Assembly: GCA_021464415.1 (NCBI GenBank) | Contig: CM038468.1 | Coordinates: forward strand, 39,048,969-39,112,968 | Direction of reading: 5' to 3' | Length of the DNA stretch: 64,000 nucleotides | From: Lonicera japonica | Taxonomy: Eukaryota > Streptophyta > Magnoliopsida > Dipsacales > Caprifoliaceae | Part shown: positions 32,945 through 44,982 of the stretch, piece by piece | How positions within the stretch are numbered: position 1 is the first letter of the stretch | Layout of the letters: the number at the start of each line of letters is the position of its first letter | Notes under the pieces: generated by a model | The model's database searches: none | The model's input: the letters and a program-made list of their open reading frames with translations, nothing else | What the model was told of the DNA's origin: nothing | Program-made: the position numbers and the translations under genes

Positions 32945-34175
32945 CTAGGGCCCTCTGCGCAAAACTAATGTTTGATAAATATTTTGAGGGCCCATTTTAT
33001 TTTTATAAACAATTAAATGTACAATAAAGAGAATAGGTTTACCCAAGACCACCGGAGCTCCAACTGTGGAAAACTGTTTGCTGTCTGCATTGCCTTGCTG
33101 TAGAACCTTATCAATATGGTCGTCCTCCCGATAAGAAACAGGATTTTCTTGGTTGTTAATAGGCAAACAAGTTTTAAACGAATACTCCTCGATCACAAGA
33201 TCAGTGCGCAGTTGAAATGCCAATGCAAGCTCAAGTTTCGCCACCACCTCAGACATTGTAGGACGTTGCTTTGGACGACTATGCAAGCATTGATCCGCAA
33301 TTTGCACAAATTCCATCAAAGAATTTGGCAAGATTTCCCACTTCAAATTTGGCCCAATAATCTTATGTGATGCTCCTTCGTTGATGCACTCTTGGCCCCA
33401 TCCAGCAAGACCCCATTGGTCCTCATTAAGGCTTTGATCCAGAGCCGGCCTCTCGCAGAGTACTTCCAACAATACCACCCCAAATGCATACACATCTGAT
33501 TTCCTTGTGAATCTGTGAGTCAAGAAATAATCGGGATCCATGTAACCTAATGTGCCTTGGATGTGCAGAGTGCTAACATCGGTGACCTCTTGCTCCGCAG
33601 GGCCAATTTTGGACAATCCAAAATCGGAGATCTTAGCCGCCCAATTCTCATCCAACAGAATGTTTGAGCTTTTCACATCTAGATGTATGACTCTTTGGAG
33701 GATGGCCGTACCAGTATGCAGGTAGTCCAATCCACGAGCAGCCCCTATGCATATTTTGAGGCGTTGAACCCAAGATAAAGAGGAATTATTACCCTCATCA
33801 TTTTTTCTATTAATGTTGTGCACATGGTCAGCTAGGGTTCCATGGACCATATACTCGTAAACGAGGATCATTTCGTTACAATTATCACAGTACCCAATCA
33901 AAGAAACGAGGTGGCTGTGTCGAAACCTAGAAAGCATAGTAATCTCAGTCCAAAACTCAGAGGCACCTTGCTTAGACAAGGGATTCAAACGCTTTATAGC
34001 AACAGTAGTAGATGATGATGATGCGCCATTACCATTATTATCAATGATATTCCCTTTGTACGTTACCAAATCCACCCTTACCAATAATCAGGGAATCGTC
34101 GAAATTGTTGGTCGCCGATAGAATCTCCTCGAGTGAAAAGCGACGGGATAAGTGCTCCGACGGGGGACTGAACAT
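32945..34175 (-). pseudogene. CrRLK1L/FERONIA-like kinase, frameshifted, no ectodomain
   Basis: Minus-strand kinase related to the Catharanthus RLK1-like (FERONIA) family, cytoplasmic form. The first frame starts at 34175 and reads SRRFSLEEILSATNNFDD then IIGKGGFGNV. At that point, about 34068, the frame shifts: two bases appear to be missing before YKG. The second frame runs to 32945: VAIKRLN, WTEITMLSRFRHSHLVSLIG, IHLDVKSSNILLDENW, ISDFGLSKIG, GTLGYMDPDYF, KSDVYAFGVVLLEVLC, RPTMSEVVAKLE. HRD is HLD, so it would be a non-RD kinase. No malectin-like ectodomain or membrane segment precedes it. The last ~45 residues may be read-through into an intron, since a GTAAAC donor follows near 33040. 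The frameshift could be a sequencing error, but as given the gene is broken. Confidence 0.75.
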
Positions 34176-34736
34176 TCTTCTAATATAATATTGAATAATG
34201 CAGTTCCACACTGAATCATAAACGAGAGAAAAAAAAAGACAACTGAAGAAGAAAGATTAGAGAAGGAAGCAGGTAATTAATGGTGGAGAATGGGAAGGGG
34301 GGAGGAATTTTCATTTTTCTCCGTGGGTATACGCGGAATTTAATCCTGAGAGTCAACCCAGTGCTGTTAATTTTGTATGAAAATAATATATAACACTTGA
34401 CTCCGATTGCGATACGCGGAGGTTTTTGTTCGGCCTCCCCCTCTTCAGACAAAAAAAAGAAAGAAAGAGGAGCTCGATATGCCGGCTGCCGCGTAACTGT
34501 AACTCTTTTATTCTAGAAACCGCGTTAACTGTTGACACTTTTGTCTCTTAACATTTCCACACTTTTTTGGGACAATTAAAAAAAAAGACAGAAAGATTTT
34601 CACACTAAAAGAAAAGAATAATTATTTTTTAAATAAAGGGTTTATTTTTTATTTTATTGATAATATGACATGTGTCTTTTTTTTTATTATAAAATGACAT
34701 CTCAGCCCTTAAAATAAAATAAAAAATACCAATATG
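34176..34736. other. Upstream region of CrRLK1L-like locus
   Basis: AT-rich with homopurine tracts. It probably contains the old 5' untranslated region and promoter of the minus-strand kinase, but no motif is convincing. Confidence 0.35.
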
Positions 34737-34744
34737 CATTAAAA

Positions 34745-35005
34745 TATGGACTACAATATGAACTTTGCAGTCTATATTTCATTGCAATATGAATTTTGCA
34801 CTCCATATTTCACTGTAATGTGAACTTTGCAGTCGATATTTTTATTGCAAAGTTCATATTGCAGTCCATATTTTACTGCAATGTGAACTTTGCAGTCCAT
34901 ATTTTTAGTGCAAAGTTCATATTGCAGTCCATATTTCACTGCAATATGAACTTTGCAGTTCATATTTTACTGCAATATGAATTTTGCAATCCATATTTTT
35001 GTGCA
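34745..35005. repeat. TTGCA hairpin tandem repeats
   Basis: About six to seven imperfect units of ~40 bp combining TGCAATATGAACTTTGCAG and CCATATTTT. CTGCAA...TTTGCAG stems recur, so each unit can form a small hairpin. The design resembles the 75-bp repeats of the Copia LTR at 3058 although the spacer sequence differs. Confidence 0.8.
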
Positions 35006-37661
35006 AATTTCATAAAAAGGGGTAATTTAGGTAATACATAACATGTTTTTATTAATTAAATGATATTTAAATTTATTCAAATACATTCATTTAAAATATA
35101 AAACAAAATAGGCCTCTTACACTAATTACCAATTAAAAATAGGCCCTTCATTCAAAAAAATATTATTCATTGGATTTTTGGTAAAAATCAATGTATAATA
35201 AGCCCTTCTACCTAATTTCTAGCACTTTTTTTATATTTATTTCAATAATTAATCATTAAGGGTCCCTTTAATAATAATAATATATATAAAAAATAATAAT
35301 TAATTTTTATAAAAAATTGAATAATAAATTAAGATACATAGTGATATGTTTTCTTACTTTGGGGTATGAAAGAGAAAATTTCTTTGGTGGATGAAAAAAA
35401 AAATTCATAAAAATTATAAAGGACGAAGGACATATATTTATAAAAAGAAGGCTATTTTATCATATGCTCTCAACTTATTTTTCAATCTTAATAATATCAA
35501 CATTTACATTAATAACACAAATTAATACACCTCAATCATTACTATTACACCCATAAACCCTCCTTATTATTCCAAGCCAACCATTCATTGCAAAACCGAA
35601 GAACTAATTGTGTTCTTCTCTTCCTTATTTATGTGGGTGACCAAAATAAAGAATATTCACAGTTAAACCACCACAAGACCATAAATTGTTGTATAGTTTG
35701 GTTCTTCTGGTTGGTTTATATATCATTCAAACAGTACACCCTCCTTGTGTGTATTTCATTTGCTCAAAGTAGATGATAAAATGGTTACAAAATAGCTTGC
35801 AAAGCTTTCTAGATATATTTAGACAGAGTTTTGGCAAAGAGGAAGAAGATGAAATTAGATCATTTTTATGGGGATAATCCCTTCCTATTTATAAGTATAG
35901 TATAAGATTTATATTAAGGTTTTTACACAAGATAAATTACTATAAAGAACAAACTTTAGCACTACTTTAAGATCACAGTTGTCCCCATTTCTTATCCACA
36001 TTGCTTATGCATGTGCAAAAATGGTTCTTTCCCTTGATGACTTATCCTCTAGCTTAGTCTTTTTGCTTATTAGCCGACCAACATGGATGGTCGGTGTTAT
36101 TCTCGTTATGTTATGCTCGGCCATGTACGTGGTTAGATAATCTTCTCGATATCATCAATGGTCGTCCAGTACGGCTCTCTTCAGGTAAATATGGGTTTCT
36201 AAAGTAATCCAAATGGTGGGCCTGTATACCCATGGTCGTTGGGCCAACCATAACATGGGCCACCAGTATTGGGCCTCGCCGAAAGTCTATTCATAATTTT
36301 TATCTCCCACAATAAAAAAAAATTCTATCATACATGGCAATATTAAATAGACCCGACAACATCTTAACCATCCAAAATAATTATATAAGTGACAATTAAG
36401 ATTAGTAAGAAAGGTGGAAATAACACTCGAATAAATCTTGTTTGAGACTTTTCCATCAATTCAATATTGTTGCCAAGCAGATATAAATGAATGTAGAGAA
36501 AAAGCCATTAAAAATGGCCTAAAATCCAGGTTGCAGATTAGTTAGAAAAATGGTTGGTTATGACAGTTTATGGAGATATTATACCTAGATTGATTTTAGG
36601 GTTTTTATCGAAAATTATTTACAATTTGATAAAGTGCAAGGAAACCCTGATTGTATAAATAAATTTTACTGTCGAAAGCCTATATTATGTTTTTTAGTAG
36701 ATATATCAATCAATCACACAAAAGTAATCACACAACACCAAGAAGTAACGAGGTATCCATACTTGCATACGACTAATTCTCGGGACTAACCGACAATACT
36801 TCACTATAATAAAAATAAAGTATAAACTCGATAACTTATAACTCTTGTCTTACACAAATTTTACAACAGCCCTGTCATTTTTTGATCACATATTCCAACC
36901 ACATCTAGTTCGGCACAGCGCTTCCTGCTTTATGGCTTACCCTTGGCCTTTTTCTACGAACTTGATTATAGTCCTTCACCCCCTATTTGCAATCTCCTTT
37001 ATTGCAAGCCAGCCACTTCTCAAAATGAAGAACTTGTTGATTTCTTTATAGCATAAAACTAAAACTTTAACTTTAGAGTGTAAAAATCTCTTATATGAAA
37101 TCGTTATTTGAAAGCTCCAATTGCTTTAGAAAATGAGATTTCTAGGGATGGGATGAAAACAACGTGTTTCTTACTTTGCTCAGAATTTTGAAAATCAACG
37201 TGTTGTGATTTGAAAGATGTGTTTTGTGAATAGTAAATGTGATAAAAACCAGTGGTTTTATAAAACTTTGGGGTTTTTGGAAACATATTTAATGTGGAAT
37301 CTTATATTTAATACAGTATGAAGCGAGTTGACCAATAATCTATTAATTAAACTGGTATAGATGGAACTAGGGCTCTCATTATCGAGTATTCGTCACATAT
37401 ACACCGCACAATCTATGAGTTAGATTGGATATATAGTGATTATCAATTCATTCATATAACAATACCATTAATCCAGAATTTTGTAAACCAAGAATAATAA
37501 CACTATTTTTGGAACTGGATTAGGGTTTATTATGCACCTTTGGTTTTGGAAAAAAGTTTGAAAAGAGGCTTTAGAAAGCTATCCAGTGATGGTAATTATG
37601 TAGATAAGAGTTATAAAGACATATAAATAAATTAAAAGCGGATATAGAAAATTATAGCTAA
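35006..37661. other. AT-rich spacer without recognisable gene
   Basis: No coding region or complete element recognised. About 36050-36330 is less AT-rich, with repeated GGTCG/GGCC words (GACCAACATGGATGGTCGG), possibly part of an LTR or MULE, but no ends were found. Confidence 0.45.
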
Positions 37662-38555
37662 TGTAACACCCCCGCCTTAATCTATAGGACAACACCCGTA
37701 ATTAAGACCTGGAGTGCTACTAACCCATCTTAGATTGACTAAAATGGGTATATATGAAAACACATAAAGAAATTTAAATAGTAAATATCACACATGTCAA
37801 TCAGTAAGCTAGGAGAGGATAATACTGTACAAAATCATGCATACATGTAACCAATATACAAAACCAAACTAAGCAGGTGCAAGTCAGTAGATAACACTTC
37901 GGGCTAGCCGTGGCTTCCCGAGATAGCATATACATAGCAAAAATGAATTTGTATCAGAGCCATCTAATTCGTTCCCGAACCCGTAGTCCCGTTACCTTCG
38001 TTCGCCCCCTGTGTACCTGTGATTGTAAATTAAACACGGGGTGAGCTCACAGCTCAGTAAGGGGAAAGCAGGGAATAACATAACGAGAATACAATTTACA
38101 GTTCAACAACAATTCAGATTATAACAAATGCTTTGGTTTTAAAACCATCATCATATGAAACTATACGTGCTCATGCATATGCAAGTTACCTCCCTTGTGT
38201 CAACCTCAGATCCACGTAGCCAGAATATATCCATACCGAACCGGAGTATAGCAAGGGCCTGACCGCCCAAGAGAAAATCCGACAATAATCATAAATTGGC
38301 CCATCGGCCCCAGGCTATATCGTTCGATCATAATCAATTTAGACCACACGTCCACCAATAGTAACATAACCACAGAATCATCAGTGCCTTACCGTTGTCT
38401 AGATTTTCGGGCTACACACCGCTGGCTCTAGATAGCCGACACGTTGCTGCCTTCCGGAGGTTTAGGGATTTTCAACCCAAGGGCACTAGGCTCTACTTAT
38501 TTTTCATCCCGGTAGGCACAGATCAATACATCATCCCTTCACAATCGAAGGGCCA

Positions 38556-38700
38556 CAATAGAATCATATCCGGACCCATATCAGGATCATATCACATCCA
38601 GAACATAATCATATCCGGATCCATATTAGGATCATGTCACATCCAGAACAGAATCATATCCAGATCCATATCAGGATCATGTCGTATCTAGAACGATACC
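38556..38700 (+). repeat. ~50-bp direct repeats in solo LTR
   Basis: About three copies of a unit around ATCATATCCGGATCCATATC and CACATCCAGAACA within the 2.7-kb LTR. Confidence 0.75.
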
Positions 38701-39789
38701 ATAATCATAAGAAGCTCTCATCATACTGATAAGAGATATACGCCTATACGATAGGCCAGAAGAATGATCCAAGCTTGCCAAAGGATCTCCAAGATTTCGG
38801 TTGACACAAATGTGATGCATAATATGCATAGCATGCTATTTAGTAAACACATGAAGGAATCTATGCCATATATCCTTTAGCAAGTCCCGTTAGATATCCC
38901 TTGATGTGTATAAAATATTAACAATTCAATTTCATCATAAATAGCATCCATACATCCAAGGGATATCTCAAACAATTCAATTAGCACACTACATCAAGTA
39001 TAAATGGCATACTTTGCCTCAAAACATGCATTCATGTCACTTCACAAACATTTGAAGTAATTTATGCCATATACACTTCCACGAGCCCAACCCTGTATTC
39101 CATTATGTGTAAAAACAACAACGGTTCATTTTTATCAATTTTTAGGAGTCAAGAATCCATGGAATACTTTATAGGGTTGAATAATACAAGGTATCATGTG
39201 TGTATGGCATTTATGGCTTCAAATCTCATATTTGAACCTTTACAAGCATTTATAAATGCACTCAATATATGTATTATGATTTTCTTAGAGAGCATATGGG
39301 GAAAACATGATAAATTTCATCAAACAAGTCATACTACATTTTTTGAAAACATTTAAACTATATAATTAAGTTTTGAAGTCATATAAACCCCTACCTCAAG
39401 TTGTAGACCAAGAAAGAGGAGAAAAGATGATAATCGAAGCTTTGTTTGCTGAAACCCCGAATATCTTATGTCATAGCATTTTTAGAATAGTAAAATCCCC
39501 AAATAACGAAGCTTAGACTCCAACCTATGTAGTCCTAGCTCAAGCTCGAGCTCCCACGGCGGATAACAAGGAAGAAGATGATGAATAGTGCTTTAGAAGT
39601 GGGTTCGATTGATTTGGAGCTTTGATTCTTGAATTGGGAGTGATGTTTGTGTAGAAATCTCTTTAAAAACCCTCTCCTATGAGCTCCCTTCCCTCTCTAG
39701 AGTTTTCTAGAAAGTTGCCACGAAAATGGGATGAAAATGAGTGAAAAATAGCTTAAAAACGAGCTTAAGTTGGTGGTGAATAGTGCCTA

Positions 39790-39888
39790 GCGGACCGGTA
39801 TGCAAAATACCCAATACCGATCCGCGGGGGTTTAATTTTCCCAAAAATTTGGTGCCGGACCGGTATGCAAAAATGCCATACCGGTCCG
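39790..39888. repeat. Two hairpins with CGGACCGGTAT arms
   Basis: 39790-39825 has 12-bp arms (GCGGACCGGTAT, one mismatch) around a 12-nt loop. 39856-39888 has perfect 12-bp arms CGGACCGGTATG around a 9-nt loop. Tandem inverted modules inside the solo LTR. Confidence 0.85.
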
Positions 39889-40409
39889 CGCTTTAATTTT
39901 TGGGCCCTGGAGCACTGTTTTTGTTTTGGCTGTAACTTTTTGCTCGGAACTCCGATTGAGGCGTTCTTTATGTCCACAAAAAGGTATTTTAAAGATCTAA
40001 AACTTTATAAGAGAAAGTTTTTCCAAATTATGGATATATTTTTCCCAGAAATTCACCGAAGACAGCGCTCTGCTGAAACGCTACCGAATGACCATAATTT
40101 TACAATGGGCCTACTTTGCGCCCTGTTTTGACCCACAAGGAGTATGAATTGGACTTCGGTCAAAACACAAAAGTTGTAGAATGGTACAAATACTAAACAC
40201 CAGTGCGAACAAAATCTCATTCTGATAAATAAAGAAGAAATTACGATAGCTCAAAGATAGCTAGAAATAACAAATCGCGAAAGGCCAAAACTTTTTATTT
40301 ACCAACCAAAATCCATTCGAACCACCTGAATCACCTAACGATCACTCACATGAGTATAAATAAGCTAATATAATTCAATTTAAAACAAATTAAAATACGG
40401 GGTATTACA

Positions 40410-41377
40410 GCTAAGCTCTTAAGGAGGAAGAAAATATGGGTCTTCTGGTGTGTACCACAAAATTCAGTGATTGTTGATGAAAAATACTAATGGATGAGGG
40501 TTAATATATAGTTGTATAGTCCTTAAGAAGCAAGAAAAGAACTTGTAACCTTGAATCTGGGAAGCTTGTCGTGTAACAAGCTCTTCTGCCAAGTGTTATT
40601 CTTTAGTTGGCTGGTTATGGCTAGAACTTGTAACTTAGTTTTCGATTGGCCGAAAAGTGCTGTTTTGCATCCAAAATGTGCCTAATTTGACTCGATATGA
40701 TTGTAAGACTTGAGTAGAGTGCCGGGATAAGTGGATCGTCGACTGGGATTGCAACACGGGGTTGGTTGGGTTGACGAAAGATTTCCATTTATTGTTCAGT
40801 TGTTGCCAGTTTCGTTTTATTCTTCTTGGAAACTGAATCAGGGATGCGCATGACCTCAATTTCCATAATAGACTTCCTTCGATGCATAAATGAGTCTTTT
40901 AGACTCTTCCTGAACTTCCTAGTGAGTTAGAAACTTGACACGAATACTAGTTCATTTTCGAAAAAAAATTGAATTCTTGTGAAGCTCGCAAATGGAGTGT
41001 TCACAGACCCTCTCGGCCTAGCATCTTTTTTAAACAAAGAGATTATGACGATAACGGGGACAATTCATTTTGCGATTCTGGTATGAATTCCAATAAGGTT
41101 TTCAAATTGATGCGACACAACGTGCACTTGAACGTTCCCGTGTCAGGTGAAGATGTATGGAATTCGAGCTCGTTTCAGTCTACTGGATTTTCTAGTGGAC
41201 GCACTGTTTCTCGGTATAAAGCTTGATTGGGGAAGGGCTTGTTACTTCCTAAATAGACCCACCGTTTGGGATTGACTTGTCAAGGTTATGTAGGGCTGTG
41301 CTCCTACTGGATTTCATCTGCTGCGGAATGCATTTGAAGAGTTATGTTTCTTTCAATAAAAATGTGTGGGGATATGT
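40410..41377. other. Spacer, one unexplained open stretch
   Basis: An open + frame at 40969-41226 (85 residues, Ser/Asn-rich, from NSCEARKW to SRYKA) has no family I recognise and no neighbours that support it. It may be part of the repeat complex to its right. No other feature. Confidence 0.3.
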
Positions 41378-41830
41378 AGTAGGGTAAACTGCCTACTTTA
41401 GCAAATGTATGTGAGAGCTGTGTAGAGGATTTGACTGCCCTGCTTTAGCGAGTGAAGGTTGCAAAGTGGGGTAGACCGCCTAACTTTAGCAAATGTATAT
41501 GTAAAATTGTGTAGAGGGGTTGACCAACCTGCTTTAGCAAATGAGGGTTGCGTAGTAGGGAAAACCGCCTAATTTTAACAAATGTGTGAAAAGATTGTGT
41601 AAAGGGGTAGACCCCTTACTTTAACGAATTTGTTAAGAAGATAGCACATAAAAGGGTATACCACCCTATTTTAGTGAATGTGTGTAAACATCGCGTAGGG
41701 GGGTAGACTGTCCTGCTTTAGTGAATGTGTGTAAATATCGCGTAGGGGGTAGACCTCCTTACTTTAGTGAATGTGTATAAAAACCACGTAGAGGGGTGGA
41801 CTGCCCGACTTTAACCAATGTGAGTGTGAG
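41378..41830. repeat. Minisatellite array 1 (~47 bp)
   Basis: About nine units of 46-58 bp built on GTAGACCGCC...CTTTAGCAAATGTGTG...CGTAGAGGGG. Copies are moderately diverged. Confidence 0.85.
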
Positions 41831-42339
41831 TAGGAATTTGTTAGGGATTTTGGTAGCATGTTGGGGATGTGATTACAATCTTTGTGGACTATGAGTTTGC
41901 TCGGTATAATATCTGTTTGCTCGAATGTATCCTATAAAGGTTGGTGATCTGTTGGGGGAGGTGTTAGAAGTGGCGAGATGCCTTGCCTTTAACATGGAGA
42001 TGAGTTCTTTACTGTAAATGAAAGGTTTCTCGAGAGAAAACAAGCTACAATAAGATTATATTTCCTAAATAAGAGGAGCTTTTGCTGAGTATTTGTCTTT
42101 GCCGACAGTTATTTAGGTATTGTTCTTTCCAGATCCGGGTTCTCATGTAAGTGATTGTGGACTTTGTCTTCTGCTTTGGCCTTCGCAGGTATTCTCTTTC
42201 TTGTCACGAAATTACAATTCTGACTTAGTGAGAAGAGCTTTCATGTGCCTATATCATTTTTTGTTTTTTAATGTCTTATTTATTTTAACAAGGTTTGCTT
42301 TTTAAAGCTTTTTGCTTATTTTGCTAATCTTTTTTTTGA

Positions 42340-42545
42340 ATGGCCAGCAGCCTTCCTCACCCAAGACTTAACCCTAAGCATAGCTGTGAGAATCCTAACG
42401 GGACCCCCATCACAGCCTAACAGACAAAAGTGTGTTTTGTACCCTTTTTGGAGTACAATGCAGTTTGCGCAGCCAGAGTGAGTTCGGAAACTATGTTACG
42501 ACGCAGGAAGATGTTAAGCACCCGCATCCGCCCTTTTGGCTTCTA
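42340..42545. repeat. Possible Ogre/Tat-type LTR fragment
   Basis: GTACCCTTTTTGGAGTAC, GTGAGTTCGGAAACTA, TACGACGCAGGAAGATGTTA and AGCACCCGCATCCGCCC follow one another. From memory this order resembles a conserved part of LTRs of Ogre/Tat-lineage Ty3 elements. No ends or coding domains support it, so it is a hint only. Confidence 0.3.
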
Positions 42546-44002
42546 AATGGACATGCTTGATTTTAATTTTTTTTATATTTTTTTACTGTTTTATGGCCCA
42601 AAATTTATATATATTATTGCTAAATATCATACAAAGATCCTACTAGTTTTGCATGCGAAATTGACTTTCTGGACAGAAAGCCCGTACGGGCAATCGGGCA
42701 CCTCTTATATTTCTCTAGTTTGTATGAAACAGAACATGGACAAGCATTTGTAGGCATATAAGGGAGGTTTTTCGAATCGTAAAGCCTTATTTTTAATCTA
42801 TTTTACACACAGTTGATGCCGAAATGATGAAATAGAAAGCAGTTTAGGCATATGTGCAGTTCGCATGCATCCAGTTTAGGCATGCTTTGACAGTTTATAT
42901 AATTTATATACATGATATGAATAATTATATACACATATGCTTTACTTGTAGGATTTTTATATCGTGTTAGAATTTAGATGATACCTTTGCAAATATATAA
43001 CTTTGTTTTGGAAGAATATATCTGTGTTACAAGCTTTAGTTGTCAATCAGTCATAATACAAACACTATAAATGAGTTACGGAGTTTTTACTTGCTTACCT
43101 ATTCTATTACAGTTTTTCTCTCTCTACACTAAGCTTTTTTGCTTGTCTAGAAACGAAGAAATAATAAAAATACAAGTTTTTCCATTGGTTCTGCCTTTGT
43201 AGTGGGCATTTTTGCCCAATAATTGCGAACCCTTTGTTGAGAAATTGGCTCTGGCTTATATAGTACTTGATTTAGCCTTGGTACTCGATATGCTATATGA
43301 AGGATCAGATTGCCCATGCGGACTATTCGATAAACCATTTTGATCACCGCATAACCCATTTCGGGTGCAAAATCAGATCTTCCGCACAGGCTTACGAATT
43401 GTCTATACGGTATTTATGGTTCTAAGCATTGGATTAAGCTGATTTTTGGATATGATGTTTCCCAAGATATTTTGTAGCTTCTCTCCAAATTTGAGAATGA
43501 TCAGAGTTCGAAAAGGCTTCCGTCTTGCTATTTGATCAGTGTGAGGCTCATATGTATAGGCCCATACTGATCTTCAACCTTGCCTTGGCCAAGTCCAATT
43601 TTATCTTGTTCGAGCATGCATCTCTTGAAATTCTGTATCGCCAAGTCTAATTTTACTTTATCGAAAAGCGTGTTGCGTCTTGTCTGTAAGAGTTGAAAAA
43701 TGGGGTGTCTATAGAAGCCCTTCAACGTTTGTGCACAAAGAATGAGTGTGTAACATCGAGAAAGACGAAAGTGTAAGAAAAATTCGCATTTTGCGACTCT
43801 TGTTCGTTGAACTGCTATTAGAACTGCTGAATGCCATTTAAGTGCTCTTGAAGGTTGATTCGTCCATTAGTCGATTGTGATATAGTGTATTAATTGTAAA
43901 ATTACGTAATTACCAATAAAAAGGCAATTTAGTAAATAGAACAAGCTAAATACAATGATAATAACAATAATAAAAATGACTTACCGCTTAGGTAGTTAAG
44001 AC
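42546..44002. other. Sequence between minisatellites, no gene
   Basis: No coding region recognised. It may belong to the untranslated part of the element that carried the arrays. Confidence 0.4.
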
Positions 44003-44235
44003 TAGTCTTGCCATTTCGGTAGACCGTTTGTCTTGGGATTGGGGGAAGACTAGTCTTGCCATTTCGGTAGGCCGTTCGTTTTGGGATTTGGGAAAGACTA
44101 CTCTTTCCATTTCAGCAGACCGTTCGTTTTGAAATTTTTGGGAGACATGGTGTTCGTTTTGCCTTTTTGGGAGACTATGTGTTTGTTTGTCTTACTTTTT
44201 TAGGAGACTGAGTGTTCTTCTTGCCTTTCGGGAGA
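44003..44235. repeat. Minisatellite array 2 (~48 bp)
   Basis: Units of about 48 bp based on AGACTAGTCTTGCCATTTCG and AGACCGTTCGTTTTGGGATT, decaying toward the right into GGGAGACT-spaced copies. Confidence 0.8.
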
Positions 44236-44870
44236 CTTATTATTACCGTTTTGGTAGAAAATTAATAAAATGCCCCTAAAAGAAAATTTTAGTACAAATA
44301 GATACCGTTTAGGCAAAAAATTACTAAAATGCCCTTAAAAGACAAAGTTAGTTGAAAATGAATATCTATTTAGTTAGAAAGTTAGTAAAATGTTCCTGAA
44401 AGACGATTGTTAGTACAAATGAATACCGTTTAGGTAAAAAGTTACTAAAATGTTCGTGAAAGACAAATGTTAGTACAAATGAATACCATTTAGGTAAAAA
44501 GTTACTAAAATGTCCCTAAAAGACGATTGTTAGTATAAATGTTTACCTGTTCGGTAAAAAGTTACTAGAATGTCCCTGAAAGACAAATTTAGTATAACAG
44601 ACCACTTGTTTAGTGGGAAAATTACTACAAAGGCCCTTAAAAGGCAATGTTAGTAGAAAAGGATACCTGTTTGGTAGTAAATTATTAAAATGCCCCTGAA
44701 AGGCAAAGTTAGCATAGATGTTTACCTGTTCGGTAAGAAATCACTAAACTGCCCCTGGAAGACAATGTTAGCATGAATGTCTACCTGTTTGGTTAGAAAT
44801 TACTAAAATGCACCTAAAAGGTAAGTTAGCATAAATGCATGTATGATTTTACCTTTTCTTCGGTATATGA
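44236..44870. repeat. Minisatellite array 3 (60 bp)
   Basis: About ten units of 60 bp: GTTAGTACAAATGAATACC, then GTTTAGGTAAAAAGTTACTA, then AAATGCCCCTGAAAGAC. Three central units (44401-44580) are in exact 60-bp register. Confidence 0.9.
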
Positions 44871-44982
44871 ACATATAAGTTATCTTTGAAAGGCAGTGTT
44901 AGTTTATTCATTTAACATATGCATATTACCTGATTCTTATGACGATTTGTCATATGTTGTAGGAGGATGGAGTTCGAGGTCG

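Larger units (their letters stand above)
37662..40409 (+). repeat. Solo LTR, 2.7 kb
   Basis: Starts TGTAACACCCC, ends GGGTATTACA (inverted ends), and is flanked by a perfect 5-bp duplication GCTAA (37657-37661, 40410-40414). 2,748 bp with no internal domain. It carries a TGAGC...GCTCAGTAAGG palindrome (38042-38058), short direct repeats at 38556-38700 and two hairpins at 39790-39888. This end type is common in Ty3-type elements, but I cannot prove the lineage. Confidence 0.8.

Noticed and set aside
32905..32990. End of a hAT-like repeat (GAGGTGGCCTTACCATGAGG)
   Set aside because: No matching opposite end or duplication in the window.
40969..41226. 85-residue ORF before the minisatellites
   Set aside because: Not recognised as any family, lacks a credible start and neighbours; listed only as an unexplained open stretch.
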